This document shows, one piece after another, positions 7,234-14,350 of a stretch of DNA of 32,759 nucleotides. The position numbers and the translations under genes are program-made. The stretch spans positions 1-32,759 of the forward strand of contig CAJFSP010000013.1 of the NCBI GenBank assembly GCA_904419725.1, written 5' to 3'. This DNA is from Candidatus Heteroclostridium caecigallinarum (GTDB lineage Bacteria; Bacillota; Clostridia; Christensenellales; CAG-314). Position 1 is the first letter of the stretch. The number at the start of each line of letters is the position of its first letter. The notes under the pieces were generated by a model. The model was not told the DNA's origin and searched no databases. It was given only the letters and a program-made list of their open reading frames with translations.

Positions 7234-8025
7234 ATGGGCAACACTTTGATGACGGTTTTAGGCATAGGGTTTATATTCATAATGACCGCCGCCGGTTCCG
7301 CCGTGGTGTATTTTTTCAAAAAGGATGTGAGCGAAAAGGCCAACACGCTGTTTATGGGCTTCGCTTCGGGCATAATGATTGCCGCCTCCGTGTGGTCGCT
7401 GCTTGTTCCGGCGATAGAGGAAGCGGCGTCGGCAGGGTACGGCAAATGGAGTTTCGCGCCCGCCGCCGTCGGGTTTATACTCGGCGGGCTGTTTTTGGTG
7501 GTGATAGACAAAATCGTGCCGCACATACACAGGGCGGGACTGGAAGAAGGTCCGCCTTCGCGCATGACAAAATCCGCCAAAATGTTTTTGGCGGTGATGA
7601 TACACAATATTCCGGAAGGACTGTCTGTCGGCTTCGCTTTCGGCGTGGCTGTGGCAAACGGCGACACGTCATCATTTGTGTCGGCGCTGGGGCTGGCGTT
7701 AGGTATCGGCATACAAAACTTTCCGGAGGGCGCGGCTGTGGCGCTGCCGATAAAATCGGTTACGGGCAGCGGCAACAAAGCGTTTATCTACGGCGCGGCA
7801 AGCGGCGCGGTGGAGCCGCTGTTCGCCGTGGCGGGCTATTTTTTGGCGGCGCATATATCCGCTTTGCAGCCGTGGCTTCTGGCTTTCGGCGCGGGAGCGA
7901 TGATTTTCGTGGTGGCGGAAGACCTGATTCCCGACGCAAAACTCGCCGAACATCCACATCTCGGCACATGGGGCGTGATGGCGGGGTTTGTCATAATGAT
8001 GATTCTCGACGTCGCTCTCGGGTAG
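7234..8025 (+). CDS. ZIP-family divalent metal transporter
   Basis: This 263-residue integral membrane protein has about eight membrane segments. It carries the two ZIP metal-binding helices, HNIPEG (about 128-133) and QNFPEG (about 157-162), which form the binuclear site. Between them and the preceding helices lies a short loop with DKIVPHIHRAG. ZIP proteins bring Zn, Fe or Mn into the cytosol, or act as general low-affinity metal carriers. The GufA/ZupT-like subgroup is suggested by size, but the metal cannot be told. GGTGAGG lies ten bases before ATG 7234. The gene is transcribed away from the flavodiiron gene and appears monocistronic, with no clear terminator before the next promoter. 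Confidence 0.9.
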   Translation: MGNTLMTVLGIGFIFIMTAAGSAVVYFFKKDVSEKANTLFMGFASGIMIAASVWSLLVPAIEEAASAGYGKWSFAPAAVGFILGGLFLVVIDKIVPHIHRAGLEEGPPSRMTKSAKMFLAVMIHNIPEGLSVGFAFGVAVANGDTSSFVSALGLALGIGIQNFPEGAAVALPIKSVTGSGNKAFIYGAASGAVEPLFAVAGYFLAAHISALQPWLLAFGAGAMIFVVAEDLIPDAKLAEHPHLGTWGVMAGFVIMMILDVALG

Positions 8026-8041
8026 ACACAACACGGATATT

Positions 8042-8095
8042 TTTACAAAATTTTAACATTTTTTTAGCATATCGCAAATACGGCGGGGGTATAAT
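8042..8095 (+). promoter_or_regulatory. PhoP/OmpR-type tandem repeats and promoter of the two-component operon
   Basis: TTTACA (8042-8047), TTAACA (8053-8058) and TTAGCA (8064-8069) are spaced exactly 11 bp apart, the pitch used by OmpR/PhoB-family dimers. The -10 box TATAAT (8090-8095) begins 20 bp after the last hexamer and there is no good -35. This predicts an activated, autoregulated promoter for the response regulator at 8122. Confidence 0.7.
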
Positions 8096-8121
8096 CGCCG
8101 TGAAATTGGAAGGAGGGCGCC

Positions 8122-8793
8122 ATGATAAGCATTTTGCTGGCGGAAGACGACAGGGCGCTGAGCGCGTTGGTTAAAACGTATCTGATTGACGGCGGGTATG
8201 AAGTTACGGCGTGTTTCGACGGCGACGAGGCTCTCGCCGCCATGGAAAGCAAGCGGTTCGACATGATTGTCACAGATGTCATGATGCCCAAAACCGACGG
8301 TTTCGAACTTGCCCGCCGCGTCCGTGAAAGCGGCAGCGACATTCCGATTTTGTTTATGACGGCGCTGGATGACAAACCGTCGAAACAACTCGGGTACAAA
8401 CTCGGTATAGACGATTATGTGGTCAAACCGTTTGACGCCGACTTGCTTGTGCTGCGGGTGGCGGCGATTCTGCGCCGGGCAAACATAGAAAAAAGCAGGG
8501 AACTTGTCGCCGGCAATCTCAGGATGAACAGCGACGAGCATACCGCGTATGTCGGCGGCGAGGAACTGCCGCTCACAGTGCGTGAATTCGATTTGCTCTT
8601 CAAACTGCTTTTCTTTCCGAAGCGTACTTTTACGCGCGCGCAGCTGATGGATGAGTTCTGGGACTATGATTCATCCGCCACGTCGCGCACGGTGGACGTA
8701 TATATGGCGAAACTGCGTGAAAAAACATCGGCGTGCGACGGCTTTGAAATTGTCACCGTGCACGGTCTGGGGTACAAGGCGGTGCTGAAATGA
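8122..8793 (+). CDS. OmpR/PhoB-family response regulator
   Basis: The 223-residue protein has a receiver domain (1-115) with acidic residues D9-D10, phospho-acceptor D52 in TDVMMP, T80 and K102 in VVKPF. It is followed by a winged-helix DNA-binding domain (about 125-223) with ELPLTVREFDLL and the SRTVDVYMAKLREK recognition helix region. It partners with the histidine kinase, whose start overlaps its stop (ATGA). A strong GGAAGGAGG ribosome site precedes ATG 8122. Tandem 11-bp repeats upstream suggest autoregulation, and the same repeats occur before 11264 and 25051, pointing to a wider regulon. The stimulus is unknown. Resemblance to PhoP is only by fold and box type. Confidence 0.93.
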   Translation: MISILLAEDDRALSALVKTYLIDGGYEVTACFDGDEALAAMESKRFDMIVTDVMMPKTDGFELARRVRESGSDIPILFMTALDDKPSKQLGYKLGIDDYVVKPFDADLLVLRVAAILRRANIEKSRELVAGNLRMNSDEHTAYVGGEELPLTVREFDLLFKLLFFPKRTFTRAQLMDEFWDYDSSATSRTVDVYMAKLREKTSACDGFEIVTVHGLGYKAVLK

Positions 8794-9824
8794 GGGCGCG
8801 CAGGTCGATTATGGGCGCGGTGTGGTTTTTTGTCACCATAGCCGCCGTCGTGACTCTTGCCGCGGTGGGCTATTCCTGTGTGGCGCGGTTTACGGACAAC
8901 AACACTCTCATCGCGGTAATCATGCTGGGCGGAATTCTCGCGCTCGCGCTTGTGTGCACGGTGATAGACGTGGCGCGCAGGCGCGTCACGGTTGACAGAC
9001 CCGTCAGAAAAATTCTCGGCGCGACAGACAGAATAGCGGCGGGCGATTTTTCAGTGAGGCTGGAACCCGCCCATCCTTACGGCAGATATGACGAGTATGA
9101 CCGTATCATGGAAAACCTCAATAAAATGGCGGCGGAATTGTCAAAGACAGCCGTGCTTAACAACGATTTCGTGTCAAATGTGTCGCACGAACTCAAAACG
9201 CCGCTCGCCGTAGTTCAGAATTACGCCGCCGCGCTGAAAAAGGACGGCGTAACGGACGAAGAGCTGAAACATTACGCCGACGTGCTGGAAGACACGGCGA
9301 AAAAACTCACGGCGCTTGTCGGCAACGTGCTGAAACTCAACCGGCTGGAAAACCACGAAATCACGCCGGAATTCACGAAAATCGACCTGGAAGAAAGTCT
9401 TGCCCGTGCCGTACTGAAATATGAGGACATGCTTGAAAACAAAAATCTGCGGCTGGAATGCGACCTTCAAAGCGCCGAAGTATATTCCGTGGAGGAGTAT
9501 CTCGATATAATCTGGAATAATCTCATTTCCAACGCCGTTAAGTTCACGGACCCCGGCGGGGCGATTAAAGTTTCGCTCAGGCTTGTCGGCGGCAAAGCCG
9601 TTGTTTCCGTGGCCGACACGGGCTGCGGCATAGACAGCGGCACCGGCGCCAGGATTTTTGAAAAGTTTTATCAGGGCGACACGTCGCACGCTGGCGAAGG
9701 CAACGGACTCGGACTGGCGCTGGTCAAAAAAGTCATAGACGTTCTTGGCGGCGAAATACACGTTGAAAGCGCCAGGGGAAAGGGCAGCGTGTTTACGGTG
9801 TCGCTTCCGGCGGTGAACCGATGA
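8790..9824 (+). CDS. sensor histidine kinase, intramembrane-sensing type
   Basis: The 344-residue product has two membrane helices (about 9-31 and 39-60) separated by only about eight residues, so there is no extracellular sensor domain. A HAMP linker (about 62-115) follows, then the dimerisation domain with H133 in SHELKTPL. The ATPase domain shows the N box (NLISNAVKF), G1 (DTGCGI), F (FEKFYQGD) and G2 (GNGLGLALV) motifs. Kinases with such short sensing loops usually respond to membrane state or to a partner membrane protein. The two membrane proteins encoded directly downstream are candidates for that partner. It overlaps the response regulator gene by 4 bp, and the next gene by 4 bp. Confidence 0.93.
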   Translation: MRARRSIMGAVWFFVTIAAVVTLAAVGYSCVARFTDNNTLIAVIMLGGILALALVCTVIDVARRRVTVDRPVRKILGATDRIAAGDFSVRLEPAHPYGRYDEYDRIMENLNKMAAELSKTAVLNNDFVSNVSHELKTPLAVVQNYAAALKKDGVTDEELKHYADVLEDTAKKLTALVGNVLKLNRLENHEITPEFTKIDLEESLARAVLKYEDMLENKNLRLECDLQSAEVYSVEEYLDIIWNNLISNAVKFTDPGGAIKVSLRLVGGKAVVSVADTGCGIDSGTGARIFEKFYQGDTSHAGEGNGLGLALVKKVIDVLGGEIHVESARGKGSVFTVSLPAVNR

Positions 9825-10729
9825 GCTGCCTAAAAAAGTTTGTCCGCTGGCTTAAAAATCCGCGCGGGCACGCCGTGTGGATAACGTATCTGCTGACGGC
9901 GCTGTTTGTGGCGGCGGCTCTCGCCGCCGTGATTATAATGCCCGAAGGCGTGTGGGCAGCGGCGGCTTACGCCGCTTATTGCCTTGCGGGGGTGTTTTTT
10001 ATGCTGTCGGTCGTCATAACGGTGCGGCTGGCGCCGACGCTCAAACAAAGAACCGTTTCGCTGCTGAAACGGAATAAAGTTGCCGCCAGAATGATGGAAC
10101 AATACGATTTCCGCACCATATGCTTCGCGTTGCTGTCTTTTACCGTGACGATTGCGTATGCGGTGTATAACGGCGTTATAGGCATAACAAGGCTGTCCGT
10201 GTGGTACGGAGCGCTCGCCGTATACTATATTCTGCTGGCGCTTATGCGCGGCGGGGTTCTTTCAGGCTACCGTCCCAAAGCGGAAACACGGCTGAAAGAA
10301 AAAGAAATCGCCGTTTACGGCAGGTGCGGGGCTGCGCTGGTATTTATGCCTTTGTGTCTTTCTGTGGTAATCGCGCGGATGGTCAGCGGATACAATTCTT
10401 TCGAGCACCCCGGCATGATGATTTATGCGGCGGCTCTGTACGCTTTTTGCAAAATAATAGCGGCGGTCGTACATATGTTCAAAGCGCGCAAAACCGACGA
10501 TTTCGGCGTAAGGGCAATCAGGAGCGTGAATCTCGCCGACGCGATGGTTTCCATCCTGGCGTTGCAGACGGCTATGTTCGCCGAGTTTTCGCCGGGCGGC
10601 GACAACGCTCTGTTTAACGCGGCGACGGGTTTCGGCGTGTGCGTGCTCACTGCCGCGCTCGGCGTGTTTATGATTATTGTCGCCCGTAAAGAAAAGAGAA
10701 AACTGACGGAGGAGGAAAACAATGTCTGA
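9821..10729 (+). CDS. polytopic membrane protein of unknown function in the two-component operon
   Basis: The 302-residue protein has about eight hydrophobic segments, beginning at residue 18, and short basic cytoplasmic loops (for example LLKRNKVAARMMEQY near 83-97). No transport, enzymatic or binding motif is recognised. Its start overlaps the kinase stop (ATGA), and its end overlaps the next gene by 8 bp, so translation is coupled. That position, together with a kinase lacking an external sensor domain, makes it a candidate input or output partner of the signalling pair. This is inference from context only. Confidence 0.75.
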   Translation: MSCLKKFVRWLKNPRGHAVWITYLLTALFVAAALAAVIIMPEGVWAAAAYAAYCLAGVFFMLSVVITVRLAPTLKQRTVSLLKRNKVAARMMEQYDFRTICFALLSFTVTIAYAVYNGVIGITRLSVWYGALAVYYILLALMRGGVLSGYRPKAETRLKEKEIAVYGRCGAALVFMPLCLSVVIARMVSGYNSFEHPGMMIYAAALYAFCKIIAAVVHMFKARKTDDFGVRAIRSVNLADAMVSILALQTAMFAEFSPGGDNALFNAATGFGVCVLTAALGVFMIIVARKEKRKLTEEENNV

Positions 10730-11126
10730 CAGGCAGGACAGGTTTGAATATTCATATTCCGCGCCTACGGAGGAAGAACGGCGTGAAATACAGTATATAA
10801 TGAAGTCATATCAGCCAAAAGAAAAGACGCGCGGCAAACTCGAAGAACTGCGGGCGCTGGACGCGAAAGTCAAACGGCTGCCGCTTGTTTTGGCACTGAC
10901 GCTGGGCATAGCGGGATGCCTTATTTTCGGCGGCGGCATGGCAATGGTGCTGGAACTCGGCATGCCGGGTTGGGGCATTGCCGCGTCGCTTGCAGGCGCG
11001 GCTGTCATGGCGACGGCATATCCGACGCACAAAACGCTGCTGGCAAAAAACAAAAGCAAATACCGCGACGAAATTCTTGCTTTGTCGGCGGAATTGCTGG
11101 GCGACGGCCAAATACACGACGATTAA
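10722..11126 (+). CDS. small two-helix membrane protein, paralogue of the protein at 11264
   Basis: The 134-residue protein has a charged N-terminus and the motif ELRALDAKVKR (about 43-53). Two membrane helices follow (about 55-77 and 83-100) and then YPTHKTLLAKNKSKYRDEIL. It aligns along its length with the protein at 11264, which shares LDAKVKR, the Gly-rich helix ending in GxxMxME/LE, and YPxxxxxLxxxKSKY. Relatives in Clostridia are sometimes labelled dihydropteridine reductase, for which no motif is visible here. It is the last gene of the two-component operon, and a terminator follows at once. GGAGGA at 10711 is its ribosome site. Confidence 0.75.
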   Translation: MSDRQDRFEYSYSAPTEEERREIQYIMKSYQPKEKTRGKLEELRALDAKVKRLPLVLALTLGIAGCLIFGGGMAMVLELGMPGWGIAASLAGAAVMATAYPTHKTLLAKNKSKYRDEILALSAELLGDGQIHDD

Positions 11127-11130
11127 AACC

Positions 11131-11158
11131 AAGGGCTTCCGTCAGGAAGCCCTTTTTT
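11131..11158 (+). terminator. terminator of the two-component operon
   Basis: AAGGGCTTCC and GGAAGCCCTT pair perfectly around GTCA and are followed by six T. Confidence 0.9.
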
Positions 11159-11166
11159 ACGAAATT

Positions 11167-11231
11167 TTAACAAAAGATTTACGCTCCTTTTACAAGATTT
11201 GAACGGTTCGGCAACACACGGCGATTATAAT
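11167..11231 (+). promoter_or_regulatory. second PhoP/OmpR-type repeat box and promoter
   Basis: TTAACA (11167), TTTACG (11178), TTTACA (11189) and TGAACG (11200) are four hexamers at exact 11-bp pitch. The -10 box TATAAT (11226-11231) starts 20 bp after the last one, the same geometry as at 8042-8095, and the -35 is poor. It is probably a target of the response regulator at 8122. Confidence 0.7.
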
Positions 11232-11263
11232 ACAGGTACAAAATCAAAAAAGGAGACGCGATT

Positions 11264-11608
11264 ATGACACAGCAACAATATGTGGAAAAAATCACCAATC
11301 AGTACCGTGCGCCGGAAGAAAACAGGCTGGCGCAGCTCAGAAAACTCGACGCAAAGGTCAAACGCCCCGCTAAAATTTTCGCCTGGATATTCGGCGCGGC
11401 GGGCGCGCTGATACTCGGCTGCGGCATGTGTATGGCAATGGAGGTCATCGGCGGAGGAATCGCCCTCGGCGTGATTATCGGCATGGCGGGCATCGCGGTT
11501 GTTTCGGCGAACTATCCGATATACAGCGCCATGCTTTCGTCGCGCAAAAGCAAATACGCCGACGTAATAATGAGCATGGGCAGAGAAATAACCGGCGGGG
11601 AAAACTGA
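11264..11608 (+). CDS. small two-helix membrane protein, paralogue of the protein at 10722
   Basis: The 114-residue protein has the layout of its neighbour: an N-terminal amphipathic region, LRKLDAKVKRPAK (about 26-38), two Gly-rich membrane helices (about 40-60 and 66-85), and a basic tail with NYPIYSAMLSSRKSKYADVI. It matches a clostridial family of small membrane proteins of unknown role, sometimes named dihydropteridine reductase without visible support. AAAAAAGGAG at 11248-11255 precedes ATG 11264. Its promoter carries four 11-bp repeats like those of the two-component operon, so it is probably induced by that system. It is likely co-transcribed with the coiled-coil protein that follows. 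Confidence 0.8.
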   Translation: MTQQQYVEKITNQYRAPEENRLAQLRKLDAKVKRPAKIFAWIFGAAGALILGCGMCMAMEVIGGGIALGVIIGMAGIAVVSANYPIYSAMLSSRKSKYADVIMSMGREITGGEN

Positions 11609-11610
11609 TT

Positions 11611-11934
11611 ATGTCTTCCGCCGAAACAAAAATGTTAAACGATTTTATTGCCGAAACATTCGGCAAAGCTAAGGAGGCAAAAAGAATGTCGGGATTTCAC
11701 CCGTTCAAAGACATGGCGGAAAGCGCAAGGGCGCAGCATGAAGTTGACAAGGCGAATTTCGAGGCGGTGAAAGCCGAGTCGAAAGTGAGACGGGAAGAAG
11801 TGAAACTCAAACAAAAAGAACGCAAAGCGCTTGAAGAACAAAAACGCCGTGAGCGGCTCGACGAGGCTCACGAAAGAACCGCGGCGGCAAAACAGCGGCT
11901 GGCGGAAATAGAAAAAGTCAAATCAGCCGAATAA
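11611..11934 (+). CDS. small charged coiled-coil protein of unknown function
   Basis: The frame from ATG 11611 encodes 107 residues, almost all helical and highly charged, with a Lys/Glu/Arg-rich coiled coil from about residue 45 (EVKLKQKERKALEEQKRRER). It starts two bases after the stop of the preceding gene. A second possible start, ATG 11686, has a much better ribosome site (AAGGAGG at 11671-11677, eight bases away) and would give 82 residues. The extra N-terminus (NDFIAETFGKAKEAKR) reads like real protein, so the longer form is listed, with doubt. No membrane segment or signal is present. It is co-transcribed with the membrane protein at 11264, presumably as a cytosolic partner. Confidence 0.65.
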   Translation: MSSAETKMLNDFIAETFGKAKEAKRMSGFHPFKDMAESARAQHEVDKANFEAVKAESKVRREEVKLKQKERKALEEQKRRERLDEAHERTAAAKQRLAEIEKVKSAE

Positions 11935-11947
11935 TACGCGAGCCATG

Positions 11948-11982
11948 ACAAAGCGGCGGACCCTGACGGGTCGCCGCTTTGT
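11948..11982 (+). terminator. stem-loop after the coiled-coil gene
   Basis: ACAAAGCGGCG pairs with CGCCGCTTTGT, with an inner ACCC/GGGT pair and a bulged G. The stem is strong but no T run follows, so it may be a 3'-end stabiliser rather than a terminator. Confidence 0.5.
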
Positions 11983-11985
11983 GTT

Positions 11986-12098
11986 AAAAAAGGAAAACCC
12001 GCTTTCACCGCCGAAATATTCGGAATATTCGGACATAAAAGCGGGTTGAGTTGCCGCGTGGAATCTGCCGAAACCCTAAAAAGGGGACCCTCGGCAGA
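11986..12098 (-). other. two further minus-strand hairpins after tRNA-Glu
   Basis: On the minus strand there are two stems, TCTGCCGA/TCGGCAGA (12064-12098) and AACCCGCTTT/AAAGCGGGTT (11996-12047). The second is followed by a T-rich run and looks like a terminator. They lie beyond the tRNA-Glu terminator and contain no credible gene. A small RNA or a back-up terminator is possible. Confidence 0.35.
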
Positions 12099-12103
12099 AA
12101 GCA

Positions 12104-12131
12104 ACAAAAATGCCGTCCATACGGACGGCGG
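12104..12131 (-). terminator. terminator of tRNA-Glu
   Basis: On the minus strand GCCGTCC and GGACGGC (12112-12129) pair around a four-base loop and are followed by A and five T, just beyond the tRNA 3' CCA. Confidence 0.75.
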
Positions 12132-12133
12132 CA

Positions 12134-12208
12134 TGGTACCCCCAAGGGGAATCGAACCCCTGATTCAGCCTTGAGAGGGCTACGTCTTGACCGCTTGACC
12201 ATGGGGGC
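12134..12208 (-). tRNA. tRNA-Glu (anticodon CTC)
   Basis: The minus strand folds as a tRNA: acceptor GCCCCCA/TGGGGGT (G1-U72 wobble), a D arm with AAGCGGTCAAGA, anticodon loop CTCTCAA with CTC, T arm GGGGTTCGATTCCCC, discriminator A, and an encoded CCA (12134-12136). It decodes GAG. Confidence 0.93.
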
Positions 12209-12226
12209 AAAGCGTTTTGCCGAAAT

Positions 12227-12255
12227 ATAATAACATTTTTTGTCGGAAATTTCAA
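12227..12255 (-). promoter_or_regulatory. promoter of tRNA-Glu
   Basis: On the minus strand TTGAAA (12250-12255) and TATTAT (12227-12232) are separated by 17 bp and lie about 19 bp upstream of the tRNA 5' end. Confidence 0.65.
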
Positions 12256-12286
12256 ATAAAATAAGGCATTATTTTTTCATTTGCTA

Positions 12287-12315
12287 TTGCCAAATGCAGG
12301 TTTTCTTTTTATAAT
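12287..12315 (+). promoter_or_regulatory. promoter of the structured RNA
   Basis: TTGCCA (12287-12292) and TATAAT (12310-12315) are separated by 17 bp. Transcription is predicted at about 12322, the 5' base of the closing stem of the RNA described at 12322-12509. Confidence 0.7.
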
Positions 12316-12321
12316 TTAATT

Positions 12322-12509
12322 GTCCTATGTTATATGGCTTGTGCGTCAACCACATTTGATAAAAGGGAGAACGGAGTCCGAGGCATGGATGTCATGCCGG
12401 TATCCCGACGGGATACAGTGCGAAAGCCGAACGGAAGGCAGAAAGTGCCGGCAGTTCACCCACCTGCTGAGGCAGGTTGAATGCAGCCAGACATAGGATT
12501 TTTGTTTTA
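12322..12509 (+). ncRNA. unidentified structured non-coding RNA, about 185 nt
   Basis: This gene-free stretch is highly structured. Its 5' end TCCTATGT (12323-12330) pairs perfectly with ACATAGGA (12491-12498), and TGGCT (12335-12339) with AGCCA (12485-12489). Inside are hairpins GGCATG/CATGCC (12382-12398), GTATCCC/GGGATAC (12400-12416) and ACCTGC/GCAGGT (12462-12477). Single-stranded purine-rich runs such as AAAAGGGAGAACGGAG (12361-12376) lie between them. A T-rich tract follows the closing stem, like a terminator. A consensus promoter starts it at the first paired base. The ends-paired, multi-branched form suggests a free-standing RNA, for example of the raiA or 6S kind. I cannot assign a class from memory. 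It is not SRP RNA (no GGAAGGAAGCAGCC-type core) and not tRNA-like. Confidence 0.6.
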
Positions 12510-12529
12510 TTGCGCTTACGGAGAGATTT

Positions 12530-13279
12530 ATGGCGGAAAACTGCAAACTGGCGTTGCTTATCGACGCGGAAAACATTTCACCCAAATACATCAAGACGAT
12601 TTTCGACGAACTGTCAAAATACGGCGTTGTGACTACAAAACGCATATACGGCGACTGGACGAGACCCGGAGGCGCGTCGTGGAAGGAAATCATTGCCGAA
12701 AACGCTCTTCTGCCTGTTCAGCAGTTTCAGAACACCGCCAGTAAAAATTCCAGCGATTCGACATTGATTATCGACGCGATGGATATTTTGTATTCCAAAA
12801 ATATCGACGGGTTCTGCATTGTGTCGAGCGACAGCGACTTCACGCGCCTTATAACGCGCATAAGGGAAGACGGGAAAATCGTTTACGGCATGGGCGAAAG
12901 AAAGTCGCCAAAGTCGCTTATCAATGCCTGCGACAAATTTATTTATCTCGACGTAAACCAGAAAAAAGAGCCGAAGGGCGCGAAGAAATCGCCGGCGAAG
13001 AGCGGCGGCAGGCACATAGACCTGCTTTCGGAAATAGGCAAGGAGAAAATCGACGCGCTCATCACCGCCGCCACCGACAGCGAGGAAGACTGGGTGTATC
13101 TTGCCGACGTCGGCAACAGAATGACAAAACTGTTTCCCGATTTTGACCAGCGTAACTACGGTTTCAAAAAACTGTCGGACTTCATCAAAGCGCTGGATAT
13201 TTTCGATGTCAAGGTGGAGCAGTCAAACAAAAACGGCGCGAAAACCTATCTCATAAAACTAAAAGACGCCAAAGAATAA
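12530..13279 (+). CDS. NYN (LabA/DUF88) domain protein with a C-terminal OST-HTH/LOTUS domain
   Basis: Residues about 5-145 form a NYN domain, a PIN-like nuclease fold. Acidic residues are seen at D12 (LLIDAENI), in the DSTLIIDAMDILYS segment and in SSDSDF. GKIVYGMGERKSPKSL and FIYLD close the fold. A Lys-rich linker (about 143-160) leads to a LOTUS/OST-HTH domain (about 165-245) with LADVGNRMTKLFPDFDQRNYGFKKLSDFI spread over it, a fold that binds RNA. The 249-residue length is usual for this bacterial pair. The likely role is RNA processing or decay, but the substrate is unknown. GGAG at 12520 sets ATG 12530. It begins 20 bases after the structured RNA, so the two may be linked. Confidence 0.9.
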   Translation: MAENCKLALLIDAENISPKYIKTIFDELSKYGVVTTKRIYGDWTRPGGASWKEIIAENALLPVQQFQNTASKNSSDSTLIIDAMDILYSKNIDGFCIVSSDSDFTRLITRIREDGKIVYGMGERKSPKSLINACDKFIYLDVNQKKEPKGAKKSPAKSGGRHIDLLSEIGKEKIDALITAATDSEEDWVYLADVGNRMTKLFPDFDQRNYGFKKLSDFIKALDIFDVKVEQSNKNGAKTYLIKLKDAKE

Positions 13280-13312
13280 AAAAGCCGCGGAATGTTTTTC
13301 CGCGGCTTTTTG
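13279..13312 (+). terminator. terminator after the NYN gene
   Basis: AAAAGCCGCGG and CCGCGGCTTTTT pair around a nine-base loop and end in a T run. Confidence 0.88.
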
Positions 13313-13325
13313 GGCGGCGCCCGCA

Positions 13326-13354
13326 TTGACACGGAAAGAAAAAAGACCTATACT
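13326..13354 (+). promoter_or_regulatory. promoter implying a leaderless mRNA
   Basis: TTGACA (13326-13331) and TATACT (13349-13354) are separated by 17 bp. ATG 13363 comes only eight bases after the -10 box, where transcription should start, and no ribosome site is visible. Confidence 0.75.
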
Positions 13355-13362
13355 TTAACCAA

Positions 13363-14343
13363 ATGAAGACATTGATTCTGGATATAAACAAAGACAGTCT
13401 CGCTCTTGCGGCTAAACTCATAAAAGACGGCGAAATAGTCGCCTTCCCGACGGAAACGGTATACGGGCTTGGCGCCAACGTGTTTGACGAAAACGCCGTT
13501 AAAAAGATTTACGAGGCGAAAGGGCGGCCGGGCGACAACCCGCTTATAGCGCATGTCGCCGACGCCGACGGCGTTTATTCCGTCGCCGCCGAAGTGACGG
13601 AAGACGCCATGAAAATAATGAGAGGTCTGATGCCGGGCCCCGTCACCATGGTGCTTAAAAAGAAGTCTTCCGTGCCCGACACGGTAACGGCGGGGCTGGA
13701 CACCGTCGCCATACGGATGCCGCTGTCGGAAGAGGCGCGGGCGTTTATTTCCGCCGCCGGCGTGCCGATATGCGCGCCAAGCGCCAATACCTCGTCCAGG
13801 CCAAGCCCGACCACATGGCGGCATGTGGCAGAGGACATGGACGGAAGAATCCCGCTGATACTCAAAGGCAAAAACTGCGACGTCGGTATAGAATCCACCG
13901 TGCTTGATTTGACGAGAAAGGTGCCGCTCATCCTGCGCCCCGGCATGGTGACAAAAAGCAAAATAGAAAGCGTGCTGGGCAAAGAAGTGTTTTTCCCCGA
14001 CGCCGTGGACAAAAGCATGAATTCGCCCGGCATAAGATACAAACACTACGCCCCGAAGTGCGACACATACCTCAATGTGGACGGCGACAGAGAAAAAATC
14101 CGCGCTTTTCTCGACGCCGACGCCGGCGCGGGACTTGTGGCGAGTGAAAAATACCGCGGTATGACGGACAAATTCTTTACGCTGGGCGACGGAGCGGCGG
14201 GCGGCGCCCATGAGATTTTCGCCGCGCTGCGCGACGCGGAAAAATCGTGCGGCAAAATTCTGATTGTATGGGACGAAAAAGGCGAAGAGGCCGACAGCGT
14301 GTACAACAGAGTCATCAAAAGTTGCGGCGGAAAAGTCATTTAG
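13363..14343 (+). CDS. ywlC: L-threonylcarbamoyladenylate synthase (Sua5/YwlC)
   Basis: This enzyme makes threonylcarbamoyl-AMP from threonine, bicarbonate and ATP, the first step of tRNA t6A37 synthesis. The 326-residue protein has the YrdC catalytic domain (about 10-200) with FPTETVYGLG, KGRPGDNPLI, the SANTSS segment and GIESTVLDL. A Sua5 C-terminal domain (about 225-326) follows after the linker motif SPGIRYKHYAP. Length and the extra domain separate it from short TsaC. It is followed eight bases after its stop by a YwlE-type phosphatase gene, the order known from Bacillus subtilis. Its promoter predicts a leaderless message starting at the ATG. Confidence 0.95.
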   Translation: MKTLILDINKDSLALAAKLIKDGEIVAFPTETVYGLGANVFDENAVKKIYEAKGRPGDNPLIAHVADADGVYSVAAEVTEDAMKIMRGLMPGPVTMVLKKKSSVPDTVTAGLDTVAIRMPLSEEARAFISAAGVPICAPSANTSSRPSPTTWRHVAEDMDGRIPLILKGKNCDVGIESTVLDLTRKVPLILRPGMVTKSKIESVLGKEVFFPDAVDKSMNSPGIRYKHYAPKCDTYLNVDGDREKIRAFLDADAGAGLVASEKYRGMTDKFFTLGDGAAGGAHEIFAALRDAEKSCGKILIVWDEKGEEADSVYNRVIKSCGGKVI

Positions 14344-14350
14344 GTGAATT

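Noticed and set aside
8042..8095. Direct naming of the two-component pair as the phosphate-starvation PhoP/PhoR
   Set aside because: The box type is PhoP-like, but the kinase lacks the usual sensor and PAS domains and no phosphate genes are nearby, so only family-level naming is justified.
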